Below the pieces are notes generated by a model. The model saw only the letters and a list, made by a program, of their open reading frames with translations, ran no database searches and was not told the origin of the DNA. The translations under genes were made by a program, and so were the position numbers. A stretch of 9,662 nucleotides of DNA from Verrucomicrobiales bacterium. Its GTDB lineage: Bacteria > Verrucomicrobiota > Verrucomicrobiia > Verrucomicrobiales > V1-33. This document shows positions 1 through 6,435 of this stretch, piece after piece. The first letter of the stretch is position 1; each line of letters begins with the position of its first letter. Where the stretch lies: positions 1 to 9,662 of the forward strand of contig JALRGF010000173.1 in assembly GCA_023253495.1 (NCBI GenBank), given 5' to 3'.

Positions 1-741
1 AGCACCGTGCCGGCCGGCACGACCATTGGCCCCGGTCAGTACGCCGTGGTCGTGCGCCACCGCGCCGCCTTCCAGTCCCGCTACGGATCAGCCATCCTCA
101 TCCTCGGGGAATTCGCCCCCGCTTCCCTCTCCAACAGCGGCGAAACCATCACCGTGGTCGAGGCCACCGGCACCGTCATTCAGTCGTTCGCCTTCACCGA
201 CTCCTGGTTCCCGTCATCCGACGGGCCAGGCTGGTCGCTCGTCGCCCGCGACGAATCCGCCACCACCACCGACCTCGCCACCGCCGCCGCCTGGGCCCTC
301 AGCCGGCAACGGCACGGGAACCCGGGCGCCCCGAACGGACCGGCATTTTCCCACGAGTTCGCCGGCTGGCAAAACCAGCACTTTTCGGCTGAACAACTCG
401 CCAACCCGGCCGTCAGCGGACCGGACGCCGACCCGCTCGGCACTGGCGCCAACCACTTCCTGCGCTACGCCGCCGGCCAGTCGCCGCTCGCCACCGGCCC
501 GCTCCCGGCCCCCACCGCCACCACCACCGCCGACTCCCTGCACCTCGAATTCCGGCGGCTGCAGAACCCGCTCGACCTCGCCTGGTCTCTTGAATCGTCC
601 ACCTCCCTCGACTCATGGGCACCGGTCACCATCCCGCCGGAAAACATCACGCCCCACCCGGACAACACCGAGACCGTGCGCTGGTCACTGCCGCTTCCGC
701 CACAGCCGGCATTCTTCCGCCTCCGCGCCGGACCTCCCTGA
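1..741 (+). CDS. Secreted lamin-tail-domain protein, 3' part (5' end outside window)
   Basis: The reading frame is open from the first base to TGA at 739-741, giving about 246 residues. The real start lies upstream of the window, so the GTG at position 7 is not evidence of a start. Residues about 1-115 resemble the end of a lamin tail domain: the run GQYAVVV, then RAAFQSRYG, then SLSNSGETITVV, and finally DGPGWSLVARD. Residues about 120-160 match the linker common in Verrucomicrobiota surface proteins (W..QHFSAEQLANPAVSGPDADP, then LRYAAG). In relatives this linker carries a DPDGDG calcium-binding loop; here it reads DPLGTG and is degenerate. Residues about 165-246 form the usual C-terminal beta module (LEFRR, WSLESSTSLDSW, FFRLRAG). 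The protein is probably exported, possibly cell-surface, and may have further domains before the window. Its exact role is unknown. The family assignment is from remembered motifs. Confidence 0.75.
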   Translation, partial: STVPAGTTIGPGQYAVVVRHRAAFQSRYGSAILILGEFAPASLSNSGETITVVEATGTVIQSFAFTDSWFPSSDGPGWSLVARDESATTTDLATAAAWALSRQRHGNPGAPNGPAFSHEFAGWQNQHFSAEQLANPAVSGPDADPLGTGANHFLRYAAGQSPLATGPLPAPTATTTADSLHLEFRRLQNPLDLAWSLESSTSLDSWAPVTIPPENITPHPDNTETVRWSLPLPPQPAFFRLRAGPP

Positions 742-777
742 ACCCCGAAGCATGCCTCCCTGAACCCCGAAGCATGC
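733..777. repeat. 22-bp perfect tandem duplication over the stop codon
   Basis: Two adjacent identical 22-bp units, 733-754 and 755-776, begin CCTCCCTGAACC and end GAAGCATG; the identity runs one base further, to 777. The first copy contains the TGA that ends the lamin-tail gene (739-741). Because 22 is not a multiple of three, the TGA of the second copy (761-763) lies in another frame. Each copy ends in the hexamer GCATGC (750-755 and 772-777). This looks like a local replication-slippage duplication and has no evident function. Confidence 0.9.
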
Positions 778-798
778 AAAGAAGCCTCATGCCGCCTT

Positions 799-816
799 GC
801 CGCAGTCCGCTGCGGC
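799..816 (+). other. Short GC-rich hairpin after the lamin-tail gene
   Basis: GCCGCAG (799-805) and CTGCGGC (810-816) form a perfect 7-bp stem around a TCCG loop, 58 nt after the stop codon. No T-tract follows, so it is not a standard intrinsic terminator. It could help Rho-dependent or hairpin-only termination, or be chance in GC-rich DNA. Apart from this hairpin, the tandem duplication and the promoter, the stretch 742-986 shows nothing gene-like. Confidence 0.3.
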
Positions 817-930
817 CCGTCGGCCCGGGCGCATAGATCACACTCCCCCAGCGCCATCGCCGGCAAACCCGCCGCCAATGCCCAATCCGACTGCCCGACG
901 GCCCGACTCCCCCGCCCCGCGGGATGCCAG

Positions 931-960
931 TTGACGTCCCGGCGCATTTCCCGCTAGATA
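931..960 (+). promoter_or_regulatory. Putative sigma70-type promoter of the inositol oxygenase gene
   Basis: TTGACG (931-936) matches the -35 consensus at five of six bases. TAGATA (955-960) is a weaker -10 candidate, matching three of six, at a spacing of 18 bp. Transcription would begin near 967, about 20 nt before the ATG at 987. If it is real, the in-frame ATG at 924 lies upstream of the promoter and cannot be the start. The strong -35, the near-ideal spacing and the position support it; the imperfect -10 weakens it. Confidence 0.5.
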
Positions 961-986
961 CGGCACCACGTTTCATCCGCCCCGCC

Positions 987-1904
987 ATGAACCTGCCTGC
1001 CGCGCCCGCCCCCGAACACTCACCCCTCGCCAGCCTCGACGAATGGGAAGACTTCCTCAAGGAACGCTACCCGGAGCCGGCCGCGGACAGCGCGGCCACC
1101 ACCACCGGATTCGTCGCCACCGACCCGGAAAAGAAAAAAGAAGAATTCCGGAACTACGAGGCCGACGCCCGACCGACCGTCCGCGAATTCTACCGCCAGA
1201 ACCACCGCTGGCAGACCCACGATTTCGCCCAGGCCAAACGAAACGAATTCCTCACCCTCAACCGCCGCGAAATGGGCATCTGGGAGGCCATGGAGTATCT
1301 CAACCAACTGGTCGACGACAGCGACCCGGATACCGACCTCTCCCAGCTCGAACACCTCCTGCAAACCGCCGAACACATCCGCAGCGACGGCCAGCCACGC
1401 TGGTTCGTCCTCGCCGGACTCGTCCATGACCTCGGCAAAATCCTCTGCCTCTGGGGCGAACCGCAATGGGCCGTCGTCGGCGACACGTTTCCCACCGGCT
1501 GCCGGTTCTCCGACAAAATCGTCTTTCCCCAGTTCTTCGCCGACAACCCGGACAGCCGGAACCCGCGCTACCAGTCGGAAACCGGCGTCTACGAACCCGG
1601 CTGCGGGCTGGACCAGGTCCAGCTGTCCTGGGGCCACGACGAATACATCTACCACGTCACCAAAGACTACCTGCCAGTCGAAGCCCAGTACATGCTGCGC
1701 TACCATTCGTTCTACCCGTGGCACCGCGAAGGCGAATACTCCCACCTCACCAATCAGCAGGACCGCGACATGCTCCCGTGGGTCCAGGCCTTCAACCCGT
1801 ACGACCTGTACACCAAAAGCCACGCCAAACCCGACACCCAGGCGCTCCGCCCGTTCTACGAAGACCTCATCGCCGAATACTTCCCGGACAAAATCCGCTG
1901 GTAG
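987..1904 (+). CDS. miox: Inositol oxygenase (MIOX), di-iron enzyme
   Basis: The predicted 305-residue protein aligns over nearly its whole length with animal and plant myo-inositol oxygenase, a cytosolic di-iron enzyme that cleaves myo-inositol with O2 to give D-glucuronate. All six iron ligands known from human MIOX have counterparts: His123 (EHLLQTAE), His147 and Asp148 (LVHDLGK), His217 (SWGHDEY), His240 (RYHSFYPWH) and Asp273 (PYDLYTK). The conserved GEPQWAVVGDTFP run is also present. The first 50 or so residues are a family-external extension; homology begins at about KKKEEFRNYE. I chose ATG 987 because a promoter-like pair lies between it and the in-frame ATG at 924; neither start has a Shine-Dalgarno. 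No inositol transporter, inositol dehydrogenase or uronate isomerase gene lies nearby, so the pathway context is unknown. The identity is very secure; the start is less so. Confidence 0.95.
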   Translation: MNLPAAPAPEHSPLASLDEWEDFLKERYPEPAADSAATTTGFVATDPEKKKEEFRNYEADARPTVREFYRQNHRWQTHDFAQAKRNEFLTLNRREMGIWEAMEYLNQLVDDSDPDTDLSQLEHLLQTAEHIRSDGQPRWFVLAGLVHDLGKILCLWGEPQWAVVGDTFPTGCRFSDKIVFPQFFADNPDSRNPRYQSETGVYEPGCGLDQVQLSWGHDEYIYHVTKDYLPVEAQYMLRYHSFYPWHREGEYSHLTNQQDRDMLPWVQAFNPYDLYTKSHAKPDTQALRPFYEDLIAEYFPDKIRW

Positions 1905-2297
1905 GCCGGCCGGCGCGAGGGTCTCATAAATCCGCCTCGCCATGGAGACCGGAAAGCCAGCGGTCCATACCACCATGCCGGAAGATCAGACAGTTCTGGT
2001 CGTCACGGACGGCCTTCCCGACGCCCTGAATTGACTCAGTCCTTCGACTGTATCCCAGCCGACCGGAGCCTCAACCGGCGCGGATGATGCCGTGGCCACG
2101 GACCGACGCTGCTCGATTCTCCCCGCCGGAGCGATCCGCAATCAACGGCGGCCTCGTGCCGAGCGGTAGCCATGATGAGTCCACGACAAAGAATGGCGGC
2201 GAGTTGGAGTCCCGGCCGGGTGGCCGGAATCGACGGGGTATGGTGAGAGCGGTGACGAAAAGAACGCTGCCAAGGCGCAAGCCAGGCATATCCGCGG
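1905..2297. other. 393-bp intergenic stretch between convergent genes
   Basis: This lies between the stop codons of MIOX (+) and the photolyase-like gene (-). I see no convincing gene: the open frames that cross it have low-complexity Arg/Pro/Gly-rich products and run on into the photolyase gene in another frame. It holds several small inverted repeats: CAGTC/GACTG with a 4-nt loop (2037-2050), a perfect 12-bp palindrome CCGTGGCCACGG (2090-2101), and CCGGCC/GGCCGG with a 4-nt loop (2212-2227). None has a T-tract, so no standard intrinsic terminator is visible for either gene. It could hold a decayed gene or an intergenic repeat family that I cannot recognise. Confidence 0.5.
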
Positions 2298-3785
2298 TCA
2301 GGCCAGTCGCTCGAGAAATTCCCGCGCTGCCTGCCGGTGGTCCGCCTGTTTTTCCTGGGCGAGTTTTTCCCAGGTCCGCACCATCATCGACAGCCGCGGG
2401 TTGCGGAGGAAGAAGTCGCGGTGGTCGCCGATGAACGACCAGAAGAGGCCGTCCCAGACCCGGCACCACGGGCCTTTCGGTTCATCGGACATCTTGAGGA
2501 TGTAGTTGGACCCTGAGAGGTACGGCTTGGTCGTGAAGGTGCCGCCGTCGGCGAATTGCGACATGCCATAGACATTCGGAACCATGACCCAGTCGCAGGC
2601 ATCCACAAACATTTCCATGAACCAGCGGCAGACGTCGTCCGGACGCAGGCGGCACAGGAGCATGAAATTCCCGAGCACCATCAGACGCTCGATATGGTGA
2701 CAATACCCGTCGGCCAGCACCTGACGGATCACGCGGTCGACGGGCGGGATGCCGGTGGTGCCGTCGTAAAACGCGCGGGGCATGGGGCGGTCGAACTTCC
2801 AGAAATTCCCGTTCCGGATCGCGCTTCCCCGTTGCCGGTAGACGCCGTGCATGAATTCGCGCCAGCCGATGACCTGGCGCAGGAATCCTTCCAGCGAGTT
2901 CATGGGCACGCGGTCGGCGGCTGCGAGTACGCGCTCGACCACGTCCCGCGGATCCAGCAGCCCGATGTTCAGCATCGGGGTGATCGCGGCGTGGTAAAGA
3001 AACGGATGCTCGGTGGAAATCGCATCTTCGTACTCCCCGAAATGCTCGAACCGCTCGGCCACGAACCGGTCGAGCCAGCGCTCCGCCTCCGCGCGCGTCA
3101 CCGGCCAGCGGAACGGATGCAGCGCGCCCGGGCGGTCCGGAAACCGCGCCGCCACATACCGGACCGCTTCTTCCGTGAACGGATTTGACCCCGCCCGCGG
3201 CTCCGGCGGCGGCACATGGTTCTTCGGAAGTTTTGACCGGTTTTCGGTGTCGAACGACCACCGCCCGCCCGCCGGCGCGCCGGCCTCGTCCACCAGCACC
3301 CGCATCCTCTTCCGCTGCGCCTCGTAAAAGGACGCCATCAACAGCCGTTTCTTCTTCCCCAGCTGTTCCTCCAGAAAGTCCGGCGGGCTGAGGAAGTTCG
3401 GCGACGGATGCACCACCAACCGCACCCCGCGCGCCCGCGTCCACTGCTCGAGCCGACGCGACAAGACCCAGTCGGCCGGATCCGCCACATGCACCGTGCC
3501 CGCGCCGTCCGGCAGCACCCGGTCCAGCCACCGGGCACCGGCCCTCATCGGCCGTTCGGGCACCTCAACGTACGCGACCCGGTGCCCGGCCGCCTCCAGC
3601 TCGGCCGCATACGCCTTCATCGACGCCCGATGCAGGATCAGCTTCTGCCGGTGCACCGCCATCGGCCAGCGCGCGTCATTGCCAAAAATCAACGGGTCCT
3701 CGACCAGCCGGACCTCACGGCCCGGCCCGAACCCGGGGTGCCGGGCAAACAACTGGTGCGGATAGATCAGGACTGTTTCAGACAT
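2298..3785 (-). CDS. Cryptochrome/photolyase family protein (deoxyribodipyrimidine photolyase-related, DPRP type)
   Basis: The 495-residue protein has the layout of the DPRP family (prokaryotic (6-4) photolyase and FeS-BCP relatives). An N-terminal Rossmann-like antenna domain begins VLIYPHQLF, with HRQKLILHRASM at 45-56. A helical FAD-binding region at about 200-495 includes MNSLEGFLRQVIGWREFM (295-312), YCHHIERLMVLGNF (361-374) and the run PNVYGMSQFADGG to KPYLSGSNY (403-428). The His363-His364 pair matches the lesion-site histidines of the family. The role is probably light-driven DNA repair or blue-light sensing with FAD. The family's [4Fe-4S] cysteine segment after KPY..MSD is replaced by EPKGPWCRVWDGLFW, with one cysteine. 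I chose the ATG at 3785 because it opens directly into the antenna domain; the frame runs upstream to 4040 without homology. No strong Shine-Dalgarno is seen. It is downstream of amt but separated from it by a strong terminator, so it is probably transcribed separately. Confidence 0.9.
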   Translation of the reverse strand: MSETVLIYPHQLFARHPGFGPGREVRLVEDPLIFGNDARWPMAVHRQKLILHRASMKAYAAELEAAGHRVAYVEVPERPMRAGARWLDRVLPDGAGTVHVADPADWVLSRRLEQWTRARGVRLVVHPSPNFLSPPDFLEEQLGKKKRLLMASFYEAQRKRMRVLVDEAGAPAGGRWSFDTENRSKLPKNHVPPPEPRAGSNPFTEEAVRYVAARFPDRPGALHPFRWPVTRAEAERWLDRFVAERFEHFGEYEDAISTEHPFLYHAAITPMLNIGLLDPRDVVERVLAAADRVPMNSLEGFLRQVIGWREFMHGVYRQRGSAIRNGNFWKFDRPMPRAFYDGTTGIPPVDRVIRQVLADGYCHHIERLMVLGNFMLLCRLRPDDVCRWFMEMFVDACDWVMVPNVYGMSQFADGGTFTTKPYLSGSNYILKMSDEPKGPWCRVWDGLFWSFIGDHRDFFLRNPRLSMMVRTWEKLAQEKQADHRQAAREFLERLA

Positions 3786-3876
3786 CAGGATTCCATGACG
3801 GCGTGCGCCGGAATTACGCAGGCGACGGACCGGCCGACGCCTGTGCGCTTGAGTTTCCTTTCGGACACGACCCGAC

Positions 3877-3911
3877 CGCTCCGCGGAGCGAACCGCCCTT
3901 GGCGGACGGTT
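3877..3911. other. Cluster of inverted repeats upstream of the photolyase-like gene
   Basis: A perfect 14-bp palindrome CGCTCCGCGGAGCG (3877-3890) is followed at once by CCGCC/GGCGG around a CTT spacer (3893-3905), which competes with AACCG/CGGTT (3891-3895 with 3907-3911). The cluster lies 92-126 nt upstream of the minus-strand gene start at 3785 and beyond the amt terminator. It could be an operator or part of a leader structure for the photolyase-like gene. No clear -35/-10 pair was found near it, and GC-rich DNA forms such repeats readily. Confidence 0.35.
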
Positions 3912-3972
3912 GGTGGAGACTGCTCGTGAAGCAGCGGCCGACCTCATCGGCGATCCCGCTCCGGTCACGCGT

Positions 3973-4012
3973 AAAAAAAAACCGGGGCCCGGATGGAGAT
4001 CCGGACCCCGGT
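3973..4012 (-). terminator. Rho-independent terminator of the ammonium transporter gene
   Basis: On the minus strand the arms at 4012-3999 and 3994-3981 form a 14-bp stem with a CTCC loop, followed directly by a run of nine T (3981-3973). The single non-Watson-Crick position is a G-U wobble in minus-strand RNA but a C-A mismatch in plus-strand RNA. With the T-run on one side, this fixes the orientation. The hairpin starts 24 nt after the amt stop codon. It should keep transcription from reading into the photolyase-like gene. Confidence 0.95.
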
Positions 4013-4036
4013 CGCTGCACCCGCGATGAATCGCGG

Positions 4037-5518
4037 TCAATGCTCGTAGCCCGACTCGCCGTGCTCGCTCTGATCCAGACCGGCGGACTCCACCTCAGGA
4101 TCCGGCCGCAGTCCGACCACCGCTTTCACCGCATACGCGATCACCGCCGTGGCCACCGCACTCCAGACAATGGTCAACACCACCGCCTTGATCTGTTCGA
4201 TCACCAGACCGTCCTTCAGGCCGCCCACCACAGCGTTGACTTTCTCATCGGCAAAAATCCCCGTCAGAATGGCCCCCAGCGTGCCGCCGACGCCGTGGAT
4301 GCCAAAGGTGTCGAGCGCATCGTCGTATCCGAGTTTCTTCTTCAGGTAAGCGCAGGCGAAGTACGGAACGATGCCGGCGAGGATACCCATGATGACCGCG
4401 GAACTGGCCGTCACAAATCCGGCTCCCGGAGTGATCACCACCAGGCCGGCGACAATCCCCGAGCAGAACCCGAGCACGCTCGGCGTCCCCCGCGTCACCC
4501 ATTCACTCAGCGCCCAGAAAAACCCGCCGATAGCCGCGGCCAGGGTGGTGGTGGTGAAGGCATTGGCCGCAATGGCGTCGGCCCCGAGCGCCGAACCGGC
4601 ATTGAACCCGTACCACCCGACCCAGAGCATCCCGGTACCGATGGCGCAAAGTACCATGCTGTGCGGAGACATCTTCTCCCGCGGGTACCCCTGACGTTTG
4701 CCGAGGATGATACACAACACCAGGGCGCTCCATCCCGAGGTCATGTGCACCACCGTGCCCCCGGCAAAGTCAATCGCCTTGATCCCGGCGTCCGCATTGA
4801 GCGGTCCGCACATCAGACCGGTGCCCGCCCACACCATGTGCGCGAACGGAAAATACACCGCAAACATCCAGAGCGCCGTGAAGACCAGCACCGAGAGAAA
4901 TTTCATGCGTTCGGCGATCGCGCCGACGATCAGCGCCGGCGTGATGATGGCGAAAGACAGCTGGAACATGGCCCACATCGAATCGGAGATCCAGTAATAG
5001 CCGGCACCGCTGGCCCCGGGCTCCACCCCTTTGAAAAAGAGATGGCTCAGGTCACCGATGAATTTGCCGCCGGCCCCGAAGCTCAGACTGTAACCGACCG
5101 CCCACCACAGCAGGGTCACCAGACCGGCAATCCCCATGCACTGCGCGATTACGGAGAGCACATTCTTGCGCCTCACCAGACCGCCGTAAAACAATGCCAG
5201 TCCCGGCAGGGTCATAAAAATGACCAGCGCCGTACTCACCATCTGCCACGCACTGTGCCCGGGTCCGGGACCTTTAATGTTCGAGGTCCATTCGGTGTCG
5301 CCCTCCTTGCCGGGCGCCTCGTTCTTGATGTACCGCTCAAGATCGTAAAGCCGCTGCTCAAGAGTCGGGCCCGCCGGCGCCGCCTCGGCCGCCGCGGCCA
5401 CCGGCGCCGCCGCCGTCTCTTCCTGGGCCAGAGCGGATCCGGCAGGGCCGGCTGCCGCCAACAGAATGGCTGCGGGCAGACCCAGCAGCCAGAGTTTCAT
5501 TCGGGTCAATGTCGTCAT
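4037..5518 (-). CDS. amt: Ammonium transporter, Amt/MEP/Rh family
   Basis: This 493-residue inner-membrane channel-like protein conducts ammonium or ammonia into the cell. Counterparts of key E. coli AmtB residues are visible: the Phe gate at Phe189 and Phe305, Trp230, Ser309, Asp250 (DFAGGTVVH) and the twin pore histidines His258 and His408 (FGIHGVGG), exactly 150 residues apart as in AmtB. The C-terminus ends with the conserved GLDQSEHGESGYEH tail used in control by PII proteins. The N-terminus has a signal-like segment (about 7-31), then an Ala-rich and charged stretch to about residue 85 before the first core helix, which is longer than in E. coli AmtB. I chose ATG 5518; ATG 5500 (MKLWLLG) is a possible alternative, and the frame to 5578 shows no homology. 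No Shine-Dalgarno is visible. A sigma54-like promoter precedes it, a hairpin lies in its leader, and an intrinsic terminator follows. No glnK/glnB gene is adjacent. Confidence 0.97.
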   Translation of the reverse strand: MTTLTRMKLWLLGLPAAILLAAAGPAGSALAQEETAAAPVAAAAEAAPAGPTLEQRLYDLERYIKNEAPGKEGDTEWTSNIKGPGPGHSAWQMVSTALVIFMTLPGLALFYGGLVRRKNVLSVIAQCMGIAGLVTLLWWAVGYSLSFGAGGKFIGDLSHLFFKGVEPGASGAGYYWISDSMWAMFQLSFAIITPALIVGAIAERMKFLSVLVFTALWMFAVYFPFAHMVWAGTGLMCGPLNADAGIKAIDFAGGTVVHMTSGWSALVLCIILGKRQGYPREKMSPHSMVLCAIGTGMLWVGWYGFNAGSALGADAIAANAFTTTTLAAAIGGFFWALSEWVTRGTPSVLGFCSGIVAGLVVITPGAGFVTASSAVIMGILAGIVPYFACAYLKKKLGYDDALDTFGIHGVGGTLGAILTGIFADEKVNAVVGGLKDGLVIEQIKAVVLTIVWSAVATAVIAYAVKAVVGLRPDPEVESAGLDQSEHGESGYEH

Positions 5519-5549
5519 GTTGTTCGGATGGGTTGGATGGAGCCTTTGC

Positions 5550-5569
5550 CGGTCCGCAGAAACGGACCG
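5550..5569 (-). other. Hairpin in the predicted amt leader
   Basis: CGGTCCG (5550-5556) and CGGACCG (5563-5569) form a perfect 7-bp stem with a 6-nt loop. On the minus strand it lies 31 nt upstream of the amt ATG, inside the 5' untranslated region predicted from the sigma54 site. No T-run follows, so it is not an intrinsic terminator of panB. It might protect the mRNA or affect translation; its function is unproven. Confidence 0.4.
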
Positions 5570-5604
5570 CGCAGGCACGGGTTCATGGAAGCACCACCCG
5601 ACAA

Positions 5605-5621
5605 AGCAGACGCCATGCCAA
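5605..5621 (-). promoter_or_regulatory. Putative sigma54 (RpoN) promoter of amt
   Basis: On the minus strand 5621-5605 reads TTGGCATGGCGTCTGCT. Against the sigma54 consensus YTGGCACGrNNNTTGCW it differs at only two defined positions, and it keeps the invariant GG (5619-5618) and GC (5607-5606) with exactly 10 nt between them. Transcription would start near 5594, leaving a leader of about 76 nt. sigma54 control through an NtrC-type activator is well established for ammonium transporter genes in other bacteria, so the position makes sense. I did not identify an enhancer site. Confidence 0.65.
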
Positions 5622-5658
5622 GTTCACCCGACACTGACGGTGATTCACCCCTCATTCC

Positions 5659-6432
5659 TCACCCGGCCGTCTTCGCGTCCGCGCCCGGGCGCACCGCCGC
5701 GAGGTAGCCGGCCACCGCCCGCGTGATTTCCCCGGCCACATCCCCGCGGGCCCGGGCAAAGGGAGGTCGGAACCACGGAAAAGCGCCGATGAGATCTGCG
5801 GTCACCAGGATCTGGCCGTCACAACCGGAACCGGAGCCGATGCCGATGGTCGGACAGGCGACGCGGCGGGAAATGTCAGCCGCCACCGGGGCCACCACAT
5901 CCTCGATGACCAGAGCGACCACCCCGGCGGCATCAAGGGCCAGCGCATCCTCAAGCAGGCCGCGAGCCTGTTCCTCGGTTTTGCCTTTTTTCTTGTAGCC
6001 TCCTTCGAGGCGCACGCTCTGGGGCAGCATGCCGATGTGGCCGATCAGCGGGATGCCGGCGGCGAGCACGGCGCGAATCTGGGCGAGGTGACTGCGGCCG
6101 CCTTCGAGTTTCACCGCCTCCGCGCCGGCCTGCATCAAGGTGCGTGCGGTTGCCACGGCCTCCGCCGAGGTTTCGTAGGTCTGGAATGGCAGGTCGGCCG
6201 CCAGCGGCGTGCGGCTCACCCCGCGCCGCACCGCCCGGGTGTGGTGCACCATGTCTTCCAGGGTGACTTCGGTGGTATCGACGTAGCCCAGCTCCACCAT
6301 GCCGAGCGAGTCTCCGACAAGGATCAGGTCGAGCCCGGCGTCATCGAGCAGGCGTGCGGTCGGGTAGTCGGCGGCGGTCAGCGTGGCCAGCGGGATGCCG
6401 GCGCGTTTGCGGGCGAGGAAACGGTCTTTCAT
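5659..6432 (-). CDS. panB: 3-methyl-2-oxobutanoate hydroxymethyltransferase (PanB)
   Basis: This cytosolic enzyme makes ketopantoate from 2-oxoisovalerate and 5,10-methylenetetrahydrofolate, the first committed step to pantothenate and coenzyme A. The 257 residues span the full TIM barrel and are close to the E. coli length. A constant offset of four from E. coli numbering places all key residues: Mg ligands Asp41 (VGDSLGM), Asp80 (ADLPF) and Glu110, ketopantoate-binding Lys108 (AVKLEGG), and catalytic Glu177 (LVIEDV). The IGIGSG and DGQILV runs are also typical. Its ATG at 6432 is 3 nt past the folK stop with no Shine-Dalgarno, which suggests translational coupling. panC, often the next gene elsewhere, is absent; amt follows after 140 nt under its own apparent promoter. 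Confidence 0.97.
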   Translation of the reverse strand: MKDRFLARKRAGIPLATLTAADYPTARLLDDAGLDLILVGDSLGMVELGYVDTTEVTLEDMVHHTRAVRRGVSRTPLAADLPFQTYETSAEAVATARTLMQAGAEAVKLEGGRSHLAQIRAVLAAGIPLIGHIGMLPQSVRLEGGYKKKGKTEEQARGLLEDALALDAAGVVALVIEDVVAPVAADISRRVACPTIGIGSGSGCDGQILVTADLIGAFPWFRPPFARARGDVAGEITRAVAGYLAAVRPGADAKTAG

Positions 6433-6435
6433 AGG

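Noticed and set aside
26..763. 245-codon frame overlapping the lamin-tail gene on the same strand
   Set aside because: The product is a Pro/Ser/Arg-rich shadow. The other frame carries clear lamin-tail and C-terminal module motifs.
1020..1976. 318-codon open frame antisense to MIOX
   Set aside because: It lies in the complement of a gene with full conserved catalytic residues; its Val/Phe/Gly-rich product has no recognisable motif.
2031..2056. TTGACT followed by TGTATC as a promoter in the convergent gap
   Set aside because: The spacer is only about 12-14 bp and no gene follows on the + strand.
2071..2469. Minus-strand 132-codon frame and plus-strand 116-codon frame in and beside the 1905-2297 gap
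   Set aside because: Both run into the photolyase gene in wrong frames and have basic, Pro/Gly-rich products without start signals. A decayed gene cannot be excluded.
5277..5292. T-loop-like GTTCGAGGTCC suggesting a tRNA
   Set aside because: It lies inside the amt coding region, with no acceptor stem or anticodon arm around it.
3803..5707. 634-codon open frame on the + strand, antisense to amt
   Set aside because: It is antisense to a certain amt gene, runs through the terminator and into panB, and its product is His/Arg/Gly-rich without domain features. It is a by-product of high third-position G+C.
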